A stretch of 64,000 nt of DNA from Saturnia japonica (taxonomy: Eukaryota > Arthropoda > Insecta > Lepidoptera > Saturniidae), in assembly GCA_033032175.1 (NCBI GenBank), contig CM065311.1:6007190-6071189 (forward strand), written 5' to 3'. Below are positions 45,141 through 58,434 of this stretch, piece by piece (position 1 is the first letter of the stretch; every line of letters starts with the position of its first letter). A model generated the notes under the pieces. The model was not told where the DNA came from, ran no database searches, and worked only from the letters and a program-made list of their open reading frames with translations. A program made the translations under genes and the position numbers.

Positions 45141-46320
45141 ACGAGCTCACATTTTTATATAAAGAAACAGTAAATTTACTATTAAAAGAAAATTTACAAA
45201 AATATACAGCAGAGCTCTAATACTTTTATCAAAAGATAGAAATAAGTAATGAAACTTTTCCAAAGCAATAAAGTTAAATGTATGCTTTTCAGATGTTTTA
45301 GTTGATGTTAAGTCTATGTAATGCATTGACATTTACTAATATTTATATAAGCAGATGAAATTAATTTTAGTATAAATATATTCCTGCTTAAAATAAACGA
45401 AGGAACTTTCGATACTGAATGTTAATTTATTGGAGTTGGCGTTTGACAAAACTTATCTCACAATATACCGTTATAATGAAATCAATAATTATTAGCGTCT
45501 GTTACATTACAACTCTTCAATTTTATCAATAATGTAAAAATGACACACTAAAATAATCATAATATGTAATTTTATTTTCTTTCCGGTGAAACTTGCGGTC
45601 ATTCGCTAGTTTGATACGATTACGTAAGAAGTTTATATTCGATAACGAAAATTATATCACGAGTCGAGATCGAGAATTTTTTATGAGTTTTTTTTCCAAA
45701 AAGATGTTTTATACACCTATTGAAGGTAGTGAAAAAAAAGTATGCTTTGCACATCCAGTATCACGATTGTATCAGGAGTGAATCATGTGCAGTCCTGACA
45801 AGTCCTCACCCTATACTTACTCACCGGTTGCTGTACTTACTCAATTTATTTAGTCAAATTTTATTTTTGATATAACTGATTTTTTCAATTAAAGATTATT
45901 CATACACATAAAAAATATTCCGCCTCAGTGATTGTATTGTACGATACGGAGAATACAAAATACGAATTCCGTAGTTAAAATTAAATTATGTTAATAATTT
46001 TCATATATAACATACTCACTTATATCATGTGGTATTTGCATTTTAATAAAGAACATTTTTTGTGCTCAGTCGATCATCCATGATCTTCAGGTCTGTGTGG
46101 CCAGGCACTCATTTTTATTATTCAGGAAGAAATACTCATGCAGCAGTCGATTGTTTGAAACTTGAATCAATCACATATTTGAGAAAAAGGCAAATGGAAC
46201 TTGCCAGAACACGAAAATGTCTCATATTAATATTCAATTATGTCAATTTTGAAAGGAAACGTCATGTAATGTCAGCACCCCTTATATTTTAATTTGAATA
46301 ATTATACAAAAAATATGCCG
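45141..46320. other. No gene seen
   Basis: Open frames at 45593-45781 and 46062-46292 lack splice signals, family similarity or start context. Confidence 0.4.
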
Positions 46321-46329
46321 TTTTGTGTG

Positions 46330-46690
46330 TTATACATAGTTAAAATAAAGTCGCTTCCCGCTGTCTGCCCCTATGTACGCTTAGATCTTTAAAACTACGC
46401 AACGGATTTTAATGCGGTTTTCACTGACATTTACAGATTTTTTTTGAGAAGGTTTATATAAATAATACATTCCAGTTAAGTTTTTATATAGTAGAGGAAA
46501 TTCTAATATTTTTGATCAAATCGTCAAAATAAAATTTTCGGGCGCTTACATGACTTACGCTGGCTAAAAATTATGAGATATTACAAAATAACGTTCAAAA
46601 TAATTGTAGCTTTTTATAAAGCCTACAGAAAAGTTCGTGAAGGCATATGTCTATCTCCTAAAGTTGACTCACAGTAACCATTTTTATCTT
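46330..46690 (+). repeat. Dispersed repeat of lepidopteran type
   Basis: CCCGCTGTCTGCCCCTATGT, AAACTACGCAACGGATTTTA, ATGCGGTTTTCACTGACAT and GAGAAGGTTTATATAAATAA are wording I associate with common lepidopteran elements. No second copy in this window was aligned. Confidence 0.5.
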
Positions 46691-46950
46691 TAACATAATA
46701 ATTAAAAATATTACGTTATTTGTAAAGCTATTTTCTCGAATTCAGTATCAATCTATATCCAGATAAATTTGTTATTTAACTTGGAAGTTTAATTTAGATA
46801 AAAATTGTTATTAACAGTTTCCCATTTAAATGAAAACCGTAGAAGATATAACGAATTAAATATTGCTCTCAGCAAAATAGCCGGCAATCGGCACCTATGA
46901 TGAACTAACTGCGCGATGCAAGCTAAACGCTCTTTCCGTAACTATGAAGT

Positions 46951-47171
46951 TACATAACATACATAAAGCCTGTAACCCCGAAGGGTTAGGTAGACGTGTA
47001 AACCCACTGTTATCCGGGTATGTTTTACGTCCCATTTAATAGAGAGCGAGTCATTTAATCGGGCACAAAGCCAAACTCCGAACTGCTACTCAGAACTTCA
47101 TAGAAAAACTCAATAACACTTTACTCGACCTGGAAATCGCACGTATACGACCAGAAGACTAATGAGGTAGT
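46951..47171 (-). repeat. tRNA-derived SINE, copy 5 (minus), decayed
   Basis: AAGCCTGTAACCCCGAAGGG, ACGTCCCATTTAATAGAGAG, CGGGCACAAAGCCAAACTCC, a mutated B box (GACCTGGAAATCGCACG) and a head seen as GACCAGAAGACTAATGAGGT. Confidence 0.75.
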
Positions 47172-47700
47172 TATGAAGTTATGAACTACCAGTATTAAAG
47201 CTATAAACTCTACAATAAAATACACCACTTTTTTAATTGCACCCGTGCCTAACAGGGGGCGGGTCGCTAGTTACACAATAAAAATTCTTCTCGAAAAAAA
47301 AAGAAAAGAAGTCAGAATATCGTTTCATAGGTAACAAAGTATATTTTTATATAATTATTTTACGTGTTTTTTGTCACTATGTTATTGTTATTAAATAAAA
47401 TAACGAAAGAAAGGACGGACAGAGACATGTCATGGTTCCAAAGTAAAATTTATAGAGAACCCTGGACAATTTAGTGTCCCAGACAAAAATGTAAATAAAT
47501 AATGAAAAAATCAAGATGGCGATATAAGTTTAGTGTAAATTGGTATGTAAAGGTCCTTGGAACCCTTCATTTCAAGTACAAAATCGAACGAACAAACGAA
47601 GCCGTAGTAGGAAAACTAGTAGGTACTTTATAATACCAAAGCTATTAAGAAGTAAAAATAAAAGTATGAAGTATCAGATTCAGTAAGTGCGAGTAACATT
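47172..47700. other. No gene seen
   Basis: Old repeat traces (TGCACCCGTGCCTAACAGGG at 47239). A stretch with GAACGAACAAACGAAGCCGT at 47586 may be a repeat end. Confidence 0.4.
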
Positions 47701-47739
47701 TTGTAGTTATGTCTTGTTACGTGCAGTAGAGAAGTTTAC

Positions 47740-47935
47740 CTTGCACTTGGCTACGGTCGGCGCGGCGCGGCGGCGTAGCGCGGGCGGGCGGGCTTGTTTG
47801 GCTTGGCGCCGCGCCGCGCCGCGCCGCGCCGCGCGTCTTCAGTGCAACAGCCGACCCTGGGACCGCGATCGGCTGCGTTTCGAATCGGGTCAACTGATAA
47901 TACACAAACGTGGGCCGGTTTTATAACTAGCCTGT
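47740..47935 (+). promoter_or_regulatory. CpG-dense patch with (GCGCC)n; candidate promoter and first exon
   Basis: The most GC-rich spot in the window. It contains GGCGCGGCGCGGCGG (47759-47773), a (GCGCC)5 run at 47806-47830, TCAGTG (47839-47844, initiator-like) and a strong donor CCT|GTGAGT at 47933/47934. That would define a non-coding first exon of about 93 nt (47841-47933). Open frames on both strands are products of the GC repeat. Whether it belongs to the gene starting at 38566 or to another gene outside the window is unknown. Confidence 0.4.
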
Positions 47936-49350
47936 GAGTTAGTCTTTTATTGTAAATTAATTCACACTGAATTCTTTTCCAATTAATTTAAGAATAAACA
48001 GTTAGGATGACTGTTATTTTTATCTTTAAACGGGATACTATAATAATTAACGATGATACAGTTTCTAAAAGGTTTTTATTATTTAGTATCAAAATATATT
48101 AACTAAGTAATAATAATGAAATTTGATGATGATTCTGACAAATTGGTTTAATAGGTACTTTGTTTACATAATGTAAATGGAATAAATCATGCATCTATAA
48201 AATATTATAATACTTTTAGGTTGGTTATACATGTGTTGCGTAATTGCATTTCAGCTTAGAGTATAAACCCGATAATAAAATAACATTTACAACAGGACTC
48301 TATTGTGTAAATAGTTAGGGCTTTTATGATCTATAATTTTACAAAAATGTCTTTATTAAAACGTAAAACTGTAACTCATTGATTTTATATTTAAACATAG
48401 CCTCGGGTATCTCAATATAGGCATATCAAAGGTTAAGTGTTCAATATTATCAAATGAATCAATTATTAATCAAAGCACCTAGTAAATGTAACTCGCGGTT
48501 AGATCTGCTTTAAATCGCTGCTCTGCTTCTTAGGGTCATAACGAATCTTCTAGAATCTAATAAACAAAAACTATCTAATGAAACAAATATTTTTTAAATA
48601 TTTATTGAACTTAAAACATATTGTTTACGTTTGCTTTGTCACTGAATGAGAATTTGAACTTAGTAAACTCGTATTATCCGGTGGCATCAATCCATGACGG
48701 GTCTGATTTAGGGGGCTCTTGACGTGGAAGTTATACCGAATGAATCAACAAAAATTCATACACAGTTTTATTTATGCCTTCTTATGTTAATTTTACTTAA
48801 ATTGTACTTTGCTTACCTTTAGGCTCAGTTCAATCACTTTGCATGCTATTGTAAATAATTAGACAAGTAGCAAGTAGAACTCGCGCTCTGAAGCTTTCGT
48901 ATTGATTACTTTACATAGTTAAGAAAAAAAGTAGTAATAATATAAAATCTAGTCGGAAAAAACATCAATACAGTTATAAATATAGGATAATAGAAACACA
49001 ATACAAATGGGTGATAAAGAAATCTTTGGGTAAAATATTCTAGACATTTTTATGTAGAATAGAAAATTAATGAAAAGTAATTTAATGTTACATAAGAAAT
49101 AGAAAATTTTATGATATCTTTACGTAAAATAACAATATATGTATGTATTGTACGTTGAGGCAATGACCCTGATCTGTGTTTACTATTAAATGAATAACAT
49201 TAGATGCATAATTTGTAGGAGAGGCTTCAAAACTGGATGTAGCTTGCAAGTACCCTATATAGGTTTTGATAATCAGGAAATGAGTGTGACTTTTATTTTA
49301 AAGCTTTAGTATGAAGGACTATAACTTTTTATTACGTTGTAGAAGAACTA
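47936..49350. other. No gene seen
   Basis: AT-rich, consistent with an intron following the donor at 47933. Confidence 0.4.
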
Positions 49351-49354
49351 TTGC

Positions 49355-49870
49355 AAAGGGAGGATCCTCCGACCAGACGGGTGTTATGTCTGGCGGGCAG
49401 CTGCCCAAAGATTGTTGTTTTTGTTTTTTTTTTTTTTTAGAACTGACTACAGTGTTAGCCTTAGGGGCCCTATCAGCTTCACCGGACTTGGGGGCGAGCG
49501 CTTAAGGCACTTAGCCGCGAAAGTTTGTGACGTGACGACCCACCCGCACGAGGGTGCCAGAGTGGCCGAACCTCGGCTCGGGCGGTCGTCGCGAATGCGA
49601 AAAGGTCGCGATCTATCTAATTCCCTAATCCTAAGAAATTCGAACTAACTAACATATACTCATATGCACGTTCCCCTCCTCCTGGGAGGAAGGAGGGAAC
49701 CATGCGTATGTGTATTTAGTAAACGGACCCAACGGTTGTAGTCGGGTTCTTGTATATATACTCAATTGAAGAGTTAATTTCTATAGCGCGATGTAGGATG
49801 CGTCGTATGTGGCTTGATAGATGTCGCTATGTAGATGTCGCTACAACGTTAACCTAGAAACCGGATTTTC
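49355..49870 (+). repeat. Composite dispersed repeat, GC-rich
   Basis: Contains a T-run followed by AGAACTGACTACAGTGTTAG, GGGGCCC, TCAGCTTCACCGGACTTGGG and GGGTGCCAGAGTGGCCGAAC. A palindromic CCCCTCCTCCTGGGAGGAAGG lies near 49673-49694. The first block recurs at 4105, 30030 and 41145. Two open frames here are not conserved genes. Confidence 0.5.
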
Positions 49871-51600
49871 TGACAACAGTATGAGCTCAAGCTATTTTCG
49901 AGATTATAGTAATATAATTATATATATCATTATTTTCGGATTTATGTTAAAAAACCTCATTTCATACCAAATGTTAAGACTTATAGGCTTGTGAGAAGTA
50001 CCCTGAATCCTCAACTCATTCAGCGTAAGTGTTGAATCTTATTAACTTACTTACTAGACTTATTATAAAACAACAACGAACCATTGATGTAAGGAAAGTG
50101 TTTATTAAAAGTGGGTTAGTAGGTTCTGATTCACCTTTCTCCTGCACTGTAATTTAAATTATTACTTTTTCGCGTTAAATTATTAACTGGCATATTATTG
50201 ATATCTTAAATTTTTGTACAAAGTGAATATTAATAATCTGGTAAGATAAAAACGAAATCCTTTTTGTAAGAATATACACAGTATGCTTGTTTATATTTTA
50301 CTCATTCTGTGTTAACTTATTCGTTGTTATAAAGCTAAAAGTTAACGTTAGCTCTAAAACCGTACCGTGAAGCTGTGGAACGTTCTCCCAGGCAGTTTGT
50401 TCCGTTCTTCTTACGATATCGGGTCCTTTAAGTATAACGTGAATAGATCATGAAATGGTCACCGTTGTGTTTGAACTGTCCTGTGCTTACGATCAGGAAC
50501 AGCAACTTCAATGTGCCGAGCAATTATATATAATACAACTTACAATAATTGTAGAGTAGTTACATATAACTTTATAGTAATAAAATATAACTTACTCATA
50601 ACCATCACAACTATCCATCGAATGCACAGAAAATATATAAATAATATATGATATTTTTGCAATATTTATTTAATAACTATTTGAAATGAATGTTAGTATA
50701 ATTATTTAAATAACCAATATCAGCTATGGTAAAAACTAGTGAAGACTTATGTAGAGCAAAAGTAAATACATATATGTTTAAAATAAAAACGATCCAGATA
50801 CAGTAATAACTTTCCTTTCCAAATACTGTATATAATTGAACCATTTTCGAAAATTTTCACTTTTTCACATGTGCACTTAGCACTCAGTATTTACATATAA
50901 TTATAATATATATTATAAATAATAAGGATAGAGTGCAGTTACTAAACTTATCAAGTGTGCTAAAAAGTAGCTCGACTTCTGATGCCTATGCGATATTTTT
51001 CCAGTGAAATAATCAACATACCAATATATTTATCATCATTTTACATAGACATGAGAAACCACTTTTTAGCGCCTTGTTTTGTGAATTATATTCATATAAA
51101 ATACCTTACGTAGCTATTGGTTGGAAAACTGAAACCATTTCATTTATTTACTTTCTTAAAACAGTTTATTGAGAAAACTTTTCAATATAATTATTCTGTA
51201 TACAATTAAACGTGGGGCGCTACCACTACCTAGGACATTTGGACGAATTGAAGTGTTTCTCCGGACATACATTTTTTTAAACGTAAATAAAATAAACATC
51301 CTAATTTTCTTTTGTTTCATTTTAAAGAAATGCTTCTATTTATTTTGTAATATTTGACAACATCGGCCCACAATATATCAAAACAAATGAAATATGTATC
51401 TATCTATTCTTATTCAACTTTACCTACACATCCTTTTCAGAGGTAATCTTGTCTGTGAATCTAGTAAGCGTTCTTTTAATAATTCAAGTAATTAAATAAA
51501 TTGTCTATATAGGCTTAAATAATGCTACATATAACTGAAATCATAACAAACTAATATAAGTCATCTAATTAAGTTAGCATAAGTTTTTAAATAACATTAT
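49871..51600. other. No gene seen
   Basis: AT-rich. The open frame at 51169-51357 is unsupported. Confidence 0.4.
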
Positions 51601-52188
51601 TTTTGCTAATTGCTAATACGTGTCCGCACTTTTCAAAAAACCCCGTCTGGACGCTCTCCGGACACTTTTCAAACTAGGAAAAATCCAGGGAAACCCGGAC
51701 GAATGAGAGCTCTAAATGAAACCTTATTAACCTGGATAAGTGAGAAACCTCTGTAAATTAAATCCGTGCTGAGGTCCTAACATTTTTCAGTAAAAACCTC
51801 CTTTAGTAAATCTAATAATCCTTTTTATGTTAAAACTTATCTCTAAAGAATGTTTAGAGTAATTTTACCTTGATAACTAAGATATTAGGATTCAATACCC
51901 TTTCTACCTATGTACTATAACTATATTATCAACATTTAAAGAATTAGATATTTCAATGGTACATTTTTGTTTGTACAGGTTATGAAAAAATCTTACATAG
52001 ATTATTGTTCCTTGAGTTCCCACATTTCGCATTAGTGCTTATCTTGTTATTGTTATCGCACGGAAATTTATTTAAAATGTGATGAAACGAAACTTATCAC
52101 TTCGTGTAAATGACAATTATTTTTGTAACTACTTTTTATTTTTATTTGAGATAGAATACATTTATTAATTAATTGTGTTTATACGTGT
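51601..52188. other. Possible old repeat, no gene
   Basis: GTGTCCGCACTTTTCAAAAA and CTCCGGACACTTTTCAAACT form two similar words near 51620-51680, one probably derived from a repeat. The rest is featureless. Confidence 0.3.
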
Positions 52189-52189
52189 A

Positions 52190-52531
52190 ATATTTATAAC
52201 AAAAATATGTAAGGGCTATATATAAAAGGATATTATAAGTGATTGACTGACATATAAACGCACAGCCAAACAAACTACTAGGGCTAGAATAATGAAAATT
52301 TGCATACGGGCTCCTTTTATTCTGTAGGAGAGCACTAAGGAAGGATTTTTGGAAATTCAACCCCTAAAGTGATGAAATAGGGGATGATATTTTGTATGTA
52401 AGTATTGTAATCCATCATTTTAATCATAGGTTGAACAACAACTGGTATTTAGCAATTCAGTTAGAAAGTAAAAAAGATGGGCTATCATTCAAATATGACG
52501 CGAATGAAGCCGCAGGAAAACGCTAGTTATT
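52190..52531 (-). repeat. Dispersed element, CCCGCGGCTTCG type, minus strand
   Basis: The complement of the ordering at 24523-24815: a TATATATAAAAGGAT end, GATTGACTGACATATAAACG, CTACTAGGGCTAGAATAATG, GGAAATTCAACCCCTAAAGT, and finally GACGCGAATGAAGCCGCAGG. Confidence 0.7.
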
Positions 52532-53590
52532 TATAATTGTTCTAAGTATTTAGCTGTTATTGTTACCAACACAACCATATTCTAAACCTCATCCAATTAT
52601 CAATTTCACGGATTAATTTTAGTTGCATATCCTTCGAAATTAAATGCCTAGGCTGTATTATAGGCGTTAGTAATAAAAACACGGACGGCTCTCACCGAGC
52701 CAGGCTTTTGACCTGTCCGAGTTCAATGCTCGCAAGCGACGCGGCTAGAGCCTGGACCATGCTAATTACGTGGTCTCCTTCGAACATGTTTCATCCAGGT
52801 TTATGTAACTTATTGAATTCAAAATTAAATTAAACAAACCAAGCACATAATAAATGATATTTCAATTTGAAAGTGGTTGAAAATATAATTCTTCGTTAAG
52901 TTTCTTAGCTATCATTTTATTAAATTTTTGTATGCTAATTTTAAAACAGCTCTTTGGATAATAAGAAAGCACATTTATTAGATGTTGAAAATCGAAATTA
53001 CTATAGGTTAGATTATTAGTTATATAAGTTATAATGTTTGTAATATGCCGCATTCAACATCGAAAAGGGCTCCGAGTTCGCATGTGCTATGGCAAATTGC
53101 CATTGGTTTTAGCAGGGCTCACACTAATTCTAATGGCCTTAGATCAGATTAAATTAGCAGAAGAAGATATAAAGCAGAGATACTGATAGCAGTTGCAACG
53201 GCTTCAAATAAAAATAGTTATATATCAAACGATCATTTTAATAATAAATATACCACTAGCTATATGAATTATAAAATAAAGAATGCTGATCACTTTATGA
53301 TACGGTTATTCGTATTCTGTATGGATACTGCGATACCCTGGTTAATAAGGTTTTATGCTATTGTTTAGTAGGCACAATCATATTTGGGGGAAAAAATCTA
53401 TCGTATTATTTAAAATTTTATATTAATTATTTTTCTTTTATTATTTCTTTCGACGAAAGTGTAGTCCTGAATTATATTGGTTAGTGGAGAATAATTATTG
53501 TTGTGCTACGATACGCCTGCGGTTATATTGTATGTATTGTTGTATGTATCTACATATATACTAAAATTTGTAAAGCCCATTAGATTGTTT
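52532..53590. other. No gene seen
   Basis: AT-rich with a GC-richer segment at 52675-52775 (GGCTCTCACCGAGCCAGGC) that folds back on itself but is not a tRNA gene by box structure. Confidence 0.35.
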
Positions 53591-54110
53591 GCTTGTTTGA
53601 ACGCGATAATCTCTGGAACTACCAGTAAGATCTGATATTTTTTTTAATATAGCCTATTTATGAACGGAGCTAATAACCATGAACGTCAAGGAATCTGTCA
53701 AGTTGTAGGCAAGTGTGGGAAGTGAGAACAACGCTGGTCTACACGGGTGCGTTGGCTGTTCCATAGATTAGAGCGTTTAAACAAATAAATAAAAAAAATC
53801 AATCTCTAATATTAGTATAGATTCGTATAGATTGCGAACATCGTTAATTTGCTTGTTTGAACGCGAAAATCTCTGGAACTACCAGTAAGATCTGATATTT
53901 TTTTTAATATAGCCTATTTATGAACGGAGCTAATAACCATGAACGTCAAGGAATCTGTCAAGTTGTAGGTAAGTGCGGGAAGTGAGAACAACGCTGGTCT
54001 ACACGGGTGCGTTGGCTGTTCCATAGATTAGAGCGTTTAAACAAATAAATAAAAAAAATCAATCTCTAATATTAGTATAGATTCGTATAGATTGCGTACA
54101 TCGTTAATAA
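53591..54110 (+). repeat. Near-identical 260 bp tandem duplication of a dispersed element
   Basis: Units 53591-53850 and 53851-54110 differ at only about four positions (for example GATAAT/GAAAAT, GTAGGC/GTAGGT, TGTGGG/TGCGGG, GCGAAC/GCGTAC). Each runs from GCTTGTTTGAACGCG to ATCGTTAAT and contains ATCTCTGGAACTACCAGTAA, AACCATGAACGTCAAGGAA and TAATATTAGTATAGATTCG. A diverged relative in the other orientation is at 58435-58530. The low divergence implies a recent duplication or homogenisation. Confidence 0.95.
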
Positions 54111-54574
54111 AATTGTTTTTCTTAAACACATAATATTCAGGTTTAACAACCAAAGGAGGTCTCTTTAAATCTACCTCTTTTTATCTTATATTGAACTTCA
54201 TTAACGAAAAATTTAAAACACCAAGGCTTTGTTTGAGGAAGCTTTGGCATATCACGTTGTACGTGTAAAGTTTAATATTCGTGATTTATTCTAAAAAAAA
54301 GGAAAAAAAACACTATTATTTAATTTATTATTTTATTGTTATTAATTAAATAGGAGCTTGATACCAAACATCGCTTAAATTTCCAGATAAGTAATTATTT
54401 TATAAAATATCCAAACTTAATTACGCGAATAGCAATTTATTCGTATTTAAATAAATTAATAAGCACCATAGTCAAATTATACTGTATTTATGTAGAAATG
54501 TTATTCAGGATTAGGTAAAATCAATCATTACAAACTAGCTGCGCTCCACAGTTTCACCCGTGTTAATTTTATCC

Positions 54575-55165
54575 AACAAACACTGTGCTGCTAACGCACC
54601 CGTGTAGCCTTAACATAATTTGTTCTCACTTCCCGTAAATACAAATTATTTTAATTATTAATTATCTCTTATACTATGTGTCTAAAAAACATGCTACAAA
54701 GAGCAAAATTTAACTTCGTAAATCGTCTTTATGATGAAGTCTTTTGTTCGTAAGTATTAATTTTGCCATGCCTAAAAATAATGCTCATAAAACCATCTTT
54801 AATCATCAACAAAAAAAAAACGAAAAATACCCTGTTGTGGCTTATCTATAAGAGATAGGTAAATGCTATCGCGCACTTTTTTAAGATATACTGAGGGCCA
54901 CTATTTTTGTTGAACATTGTATTTACGTATCATTAACTATTACGTCAGCGCATGTGCTTAAGAGAGCATCTACTTCCCACTTACTTAACAAATATTAATA
55001 TTTAAGGCTAGCTGAGAGTTGTAGCTTAATGTTAGATAGCCTCGTAGATCTGGCTATCATATACAAAAAGAATTTTTGGAGTCTGGCTGGTAGTTCTAAA
55101 GATAAACGTATTTAAAAAAACAAACCAACAAAAAAGCTCTTCCGCTTTATTTTATTAGTATTTAG
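54575..55165 (+). repeat. ~600 bp dispersed element, copy B
   Basis: Same order of landmarks as 27661-28260: CACCCGTGTAGCCT, CACTTCCCGTAAATACAAAT, TGGCTTATCTATAAGAGATA, GGCTAGCTGAGAGTTGTAGC, and a TTCCGCTTTATTTTATTAGT end. It is more decayed at the 3' end than copy A. Confidence 0.75.
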
Positions 55166-57095
55166 TATTAGAATAATTAATAAAAAACAAAAAATATATT
55201 ATAAATATTTTTATATTATATTATTATTATACCCGATAAATAATATTGTAGATATTAAAAATTTGAGTAGATATTAAATTGAATGGAAATAGTATTCGTC
55301 TACAATAAAATAACTGAGAAAACGCTTTTTATACCGACGTAGTAAAAATGTAATGTTTATTCTAAAAATTTGTTTGAAATCAATATCAAAAATATTAGGT
55401 ATCCTTTGAGGTATCCAATGTTATTCGTTCATTGACAACATCGACAAAATATATTAACATTTCTTATATTTGTTTAGGATCTTAAAGAAAAACCATCCGT
55501 ATTCGTTGTTGGCGTGGGTTAATGACCGTGTCCTTGACCCAGAATCTCTAAGTCATGATCGGACTTTAATTCATAGGGAGTAAAAAAATGTTTGGTTGAG
55601 AGGGCATATAGAAAGTGGCTTAAACTATTTGCCCTATTAACTGTTTCGTTAATATTTATTCAAAAATTTCAATACCTGAACAATGCACATAATAATATAG
55701 TAAATAATTAGGTATACGTAAATACTTTTTGTTCCTACGCATTTTGTTAGCTAATATGGGCAGGCAACCAGGGAAGCTTTAAACAAAAACTACGTCTAGA
55801 TCAATGAATGATATTTTATAAGGTCTGGATGGGATGATGACTTTGAGTTACCATCCAATGCCATATACACATTGAAGAAAAATCGTTTTTAGTGAATATA
55901 CAATCGTCAACTAGATCTAAATTATAACGGTATTTAGCACACAATCTTAGTTTTTGGAATAATTATAGACAAGATATTTCGTAATTTATAAAACGGACTT
56001 GGGTATGTGTGGGAAAATCCTACGGAGCTTTTCATCCCTAGTAGCACCATAGACTTAGATTCTGACTTTTTGTATCCTTTACATTCCTTAATACTGGATA
56101 AACCCTGTAAACTGTACTGGTTTGTGTGTATTATTTTTATAGTTTTGTTTAATATTAATATAAAGTGAGATTATTATTGACCTAATACTGTATTAAACAA
56201 GAATGTTTCAATACAAACAGGTATATGCATGCACAAATATAACCATATAATACATTTATATTGACATCGTAGCATAAAATATAAATAATATGTAAAGTAG
56301 TACATATTATGACTTGTGATTAACAATTATAATTATATATATCTACATTTGTGGTCATTTATTCAATAACAAACTAGCATGCGCATTAACAATGTGAATT
56401 TCTTACTAATTAAAAGTAGTTAGTTTTTGCAGCGAGTTCACCGGTATGAATTTATTATATTACTTTGATTTTTCTGAAAACGGTGAAAATCATATTTGAT
56501 TATTTGAGACCAGGAACCTGTACACTGTACTTTAATGTTTAGAAACTCCAGGGATTATTCTCTCTTTTTACTTCCGATCTTCGAAACAAGACAAAAGAAA
56601 TCTATGTTGGAAACTTCAAACTACAACGATCATATTTTTAGCTTCAGTAGTTTGAGCTACGCATTGCGTATCTTTTTTGTAAGGATTAATTTAGAGTCTA
56701 CATTATAGGATCACAGTATATCTGCAAGTCCAAAGTACTATTGCTTTTTAACTACATATTTTGTAATCTTATATACATTTCAATTATAATCTTTTAATAA
56801 GACTCGTATAGTAATTATATTTATTTATTAACAGAGCAACGCGTTTTAGTACATTTCAAGTTTAAATCTTATAGTATTCGTATTGAAAGCCATACTCAAA
56901 TAAAATCATTGTATATTAACTTATTAACTGACGTTAAATACTCTAGTTATAATATTTTTTGCTATGGATATTAATCTCATAAAGTTACATAAAAAAGATA
57001 AAAAGTATATTTCTTTAACTTGAATGAGCTATACTTATACTACTTATATATATGAACTTTTACTAATTTTTATTAATCATATAAAACAAAATTTA
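55166..57095. other. No gene seen
   Basis: AT-rich throughout. Confidence 0.4.
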
Positions 57096-57099
57096 GCTG

Positions 57100-57310
57100 G
57101 TTGTTCTATTGGCCTGGAGTCACCGCGATACAACACGCTTGTAGTCGCTTCGCGTGGCGCCTTGGCAGTATTCTAGCCGGGCGCGGCGCGGCGGTCGCGG
57201 CCGTGACGTGTCTACCGTTATCTGACACACTGACAATGCGATACGACTGTGCACCACCACACCTTACCACAATCCTGCTTTCTATTCTAATAATAATCCT
57301 TTAAGTTATT
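57100..57310 (+). promoter_or_regulatory. CpG-dense patch, candidate promoter or leader exon
   Basis: Contains the exact GGCGCGGCGCGGCGG word (57180-57194) in a GC-rich 100-base stretch (CGCTTCGCGTGGCGCC, GTCGCGGCCGTGACGTG). An AAG|GTGGGC donor-like site follows at 57315. A 67-codon open frame (57101-57304) ends in MRYDCAPPHLTTILLSILI; no homology is recognised, and coding status is doubtful. Confidence 0.3.
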
Positions 57311-58420
57311 TAAAGGTGGGCTAACGAAATTCTTATTATTACAGTAACAATTCCTGGCTACTTATTTTTTATAACAATACCTAATATTTTGCTCAATAAC
57401 TATTTTAATGTGCCTAAAATAAACTTTTTTTATTAAGTTTAACTGAAAGAAAACATTGTAATCAATAACGTGTAAGCTTTATCGATTGAACATATCAAGA
57501 TTTCTGTTATATAACAATTTGTCTTTTGACAGTTCTTGTACTAATAAGAAAGCTTAGAAAAGTAGGTTACAAGAATAGGTACATTGGGAAAAATGTGAGG
57601 TTGAAAAATGAAAGTATAAAAAAACACTGAGAAATCGATGCTACTTATACGACTATTAAAGTAAGATCTATATTGTCTATACTGGGTAATATGCATACCC
57701 TGATTCATACATTGGCATACTAAAAAGGAATGTTGACACTTAACAACTCACTCGTACTTGCCTATTCATTATACGACAATTAAAGTCATCTTCCACTGAG
57801 GTGGTATTTCCACTGCATTCCAACTTCTGGATAAAAAAACTTTGCTTTTATTTTAATAGCCGTAATCTGTAACTAAGGAATATTAATTGTAAATAGTTTG
57901 TTAGACACATTTTCTGTATTTATTACTTTTTTCTATAAATATAAGCTTATTACCAGTTCAACCTCCATTGCATAAAACGGTATATAATATTTTATGTAGC
58001 TGTATTTATTATAGTAATTTAATTAACATATTTAATTGTTTTTATAATTATTTCGTTAAAATATCTTCTTCCTGAATCTTTAATATTTGTCTTAACTTAC
58101 TTTAAAATGTATTATAGGTACTCATAGAGAAACATCGTAACTGAAATCCATGAAATCATATATTGAAGCTACTATTTGAATGGTCAACTTTCACACGTTG
58201 TGCGACCTTTAAAAATTTAAACGATAAATAATTTCGCCAACATAAGTAATGACACTTTCATTGTTTGACTATTTATCGGTCATTGTGGTTATTCCCACTT
58301 ACTATTAACGTTTCACGTGGTTGTATGTTTGTTTGTTTTTTTATGACTAATACTTTCAGAATTGTATAAAGCAGAAGCTGGTGCCTTTCGGTGTCACGTG
58401 TGTTATATTGTGAAATTAAT
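57311..58420. other. No gene seen
   Basis: AT-rich. Confidence 0.4.
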
Positions 58421-58434
58421 TTGACCACCTCCGT

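Noticed and set aside
47687..47926. Open frames on both strands with Arg/Ala-rich products
   Set aside because: They result from GC repeat composition, which lacks stops in several frames; no splice or start support.
52675..52775. Short self-complementary GC-rich segment as an RNA gene
   Set aside because: It has no tRNA box spacing or known RNA signature; the hairpin alone is too weak.
57101..57304. 67-codon open frame ending in a hydrophobic segment
   Set aside because: No homology is recognised and the composition follows the CpG patch; kept only as part of a candidate regulatory patch.
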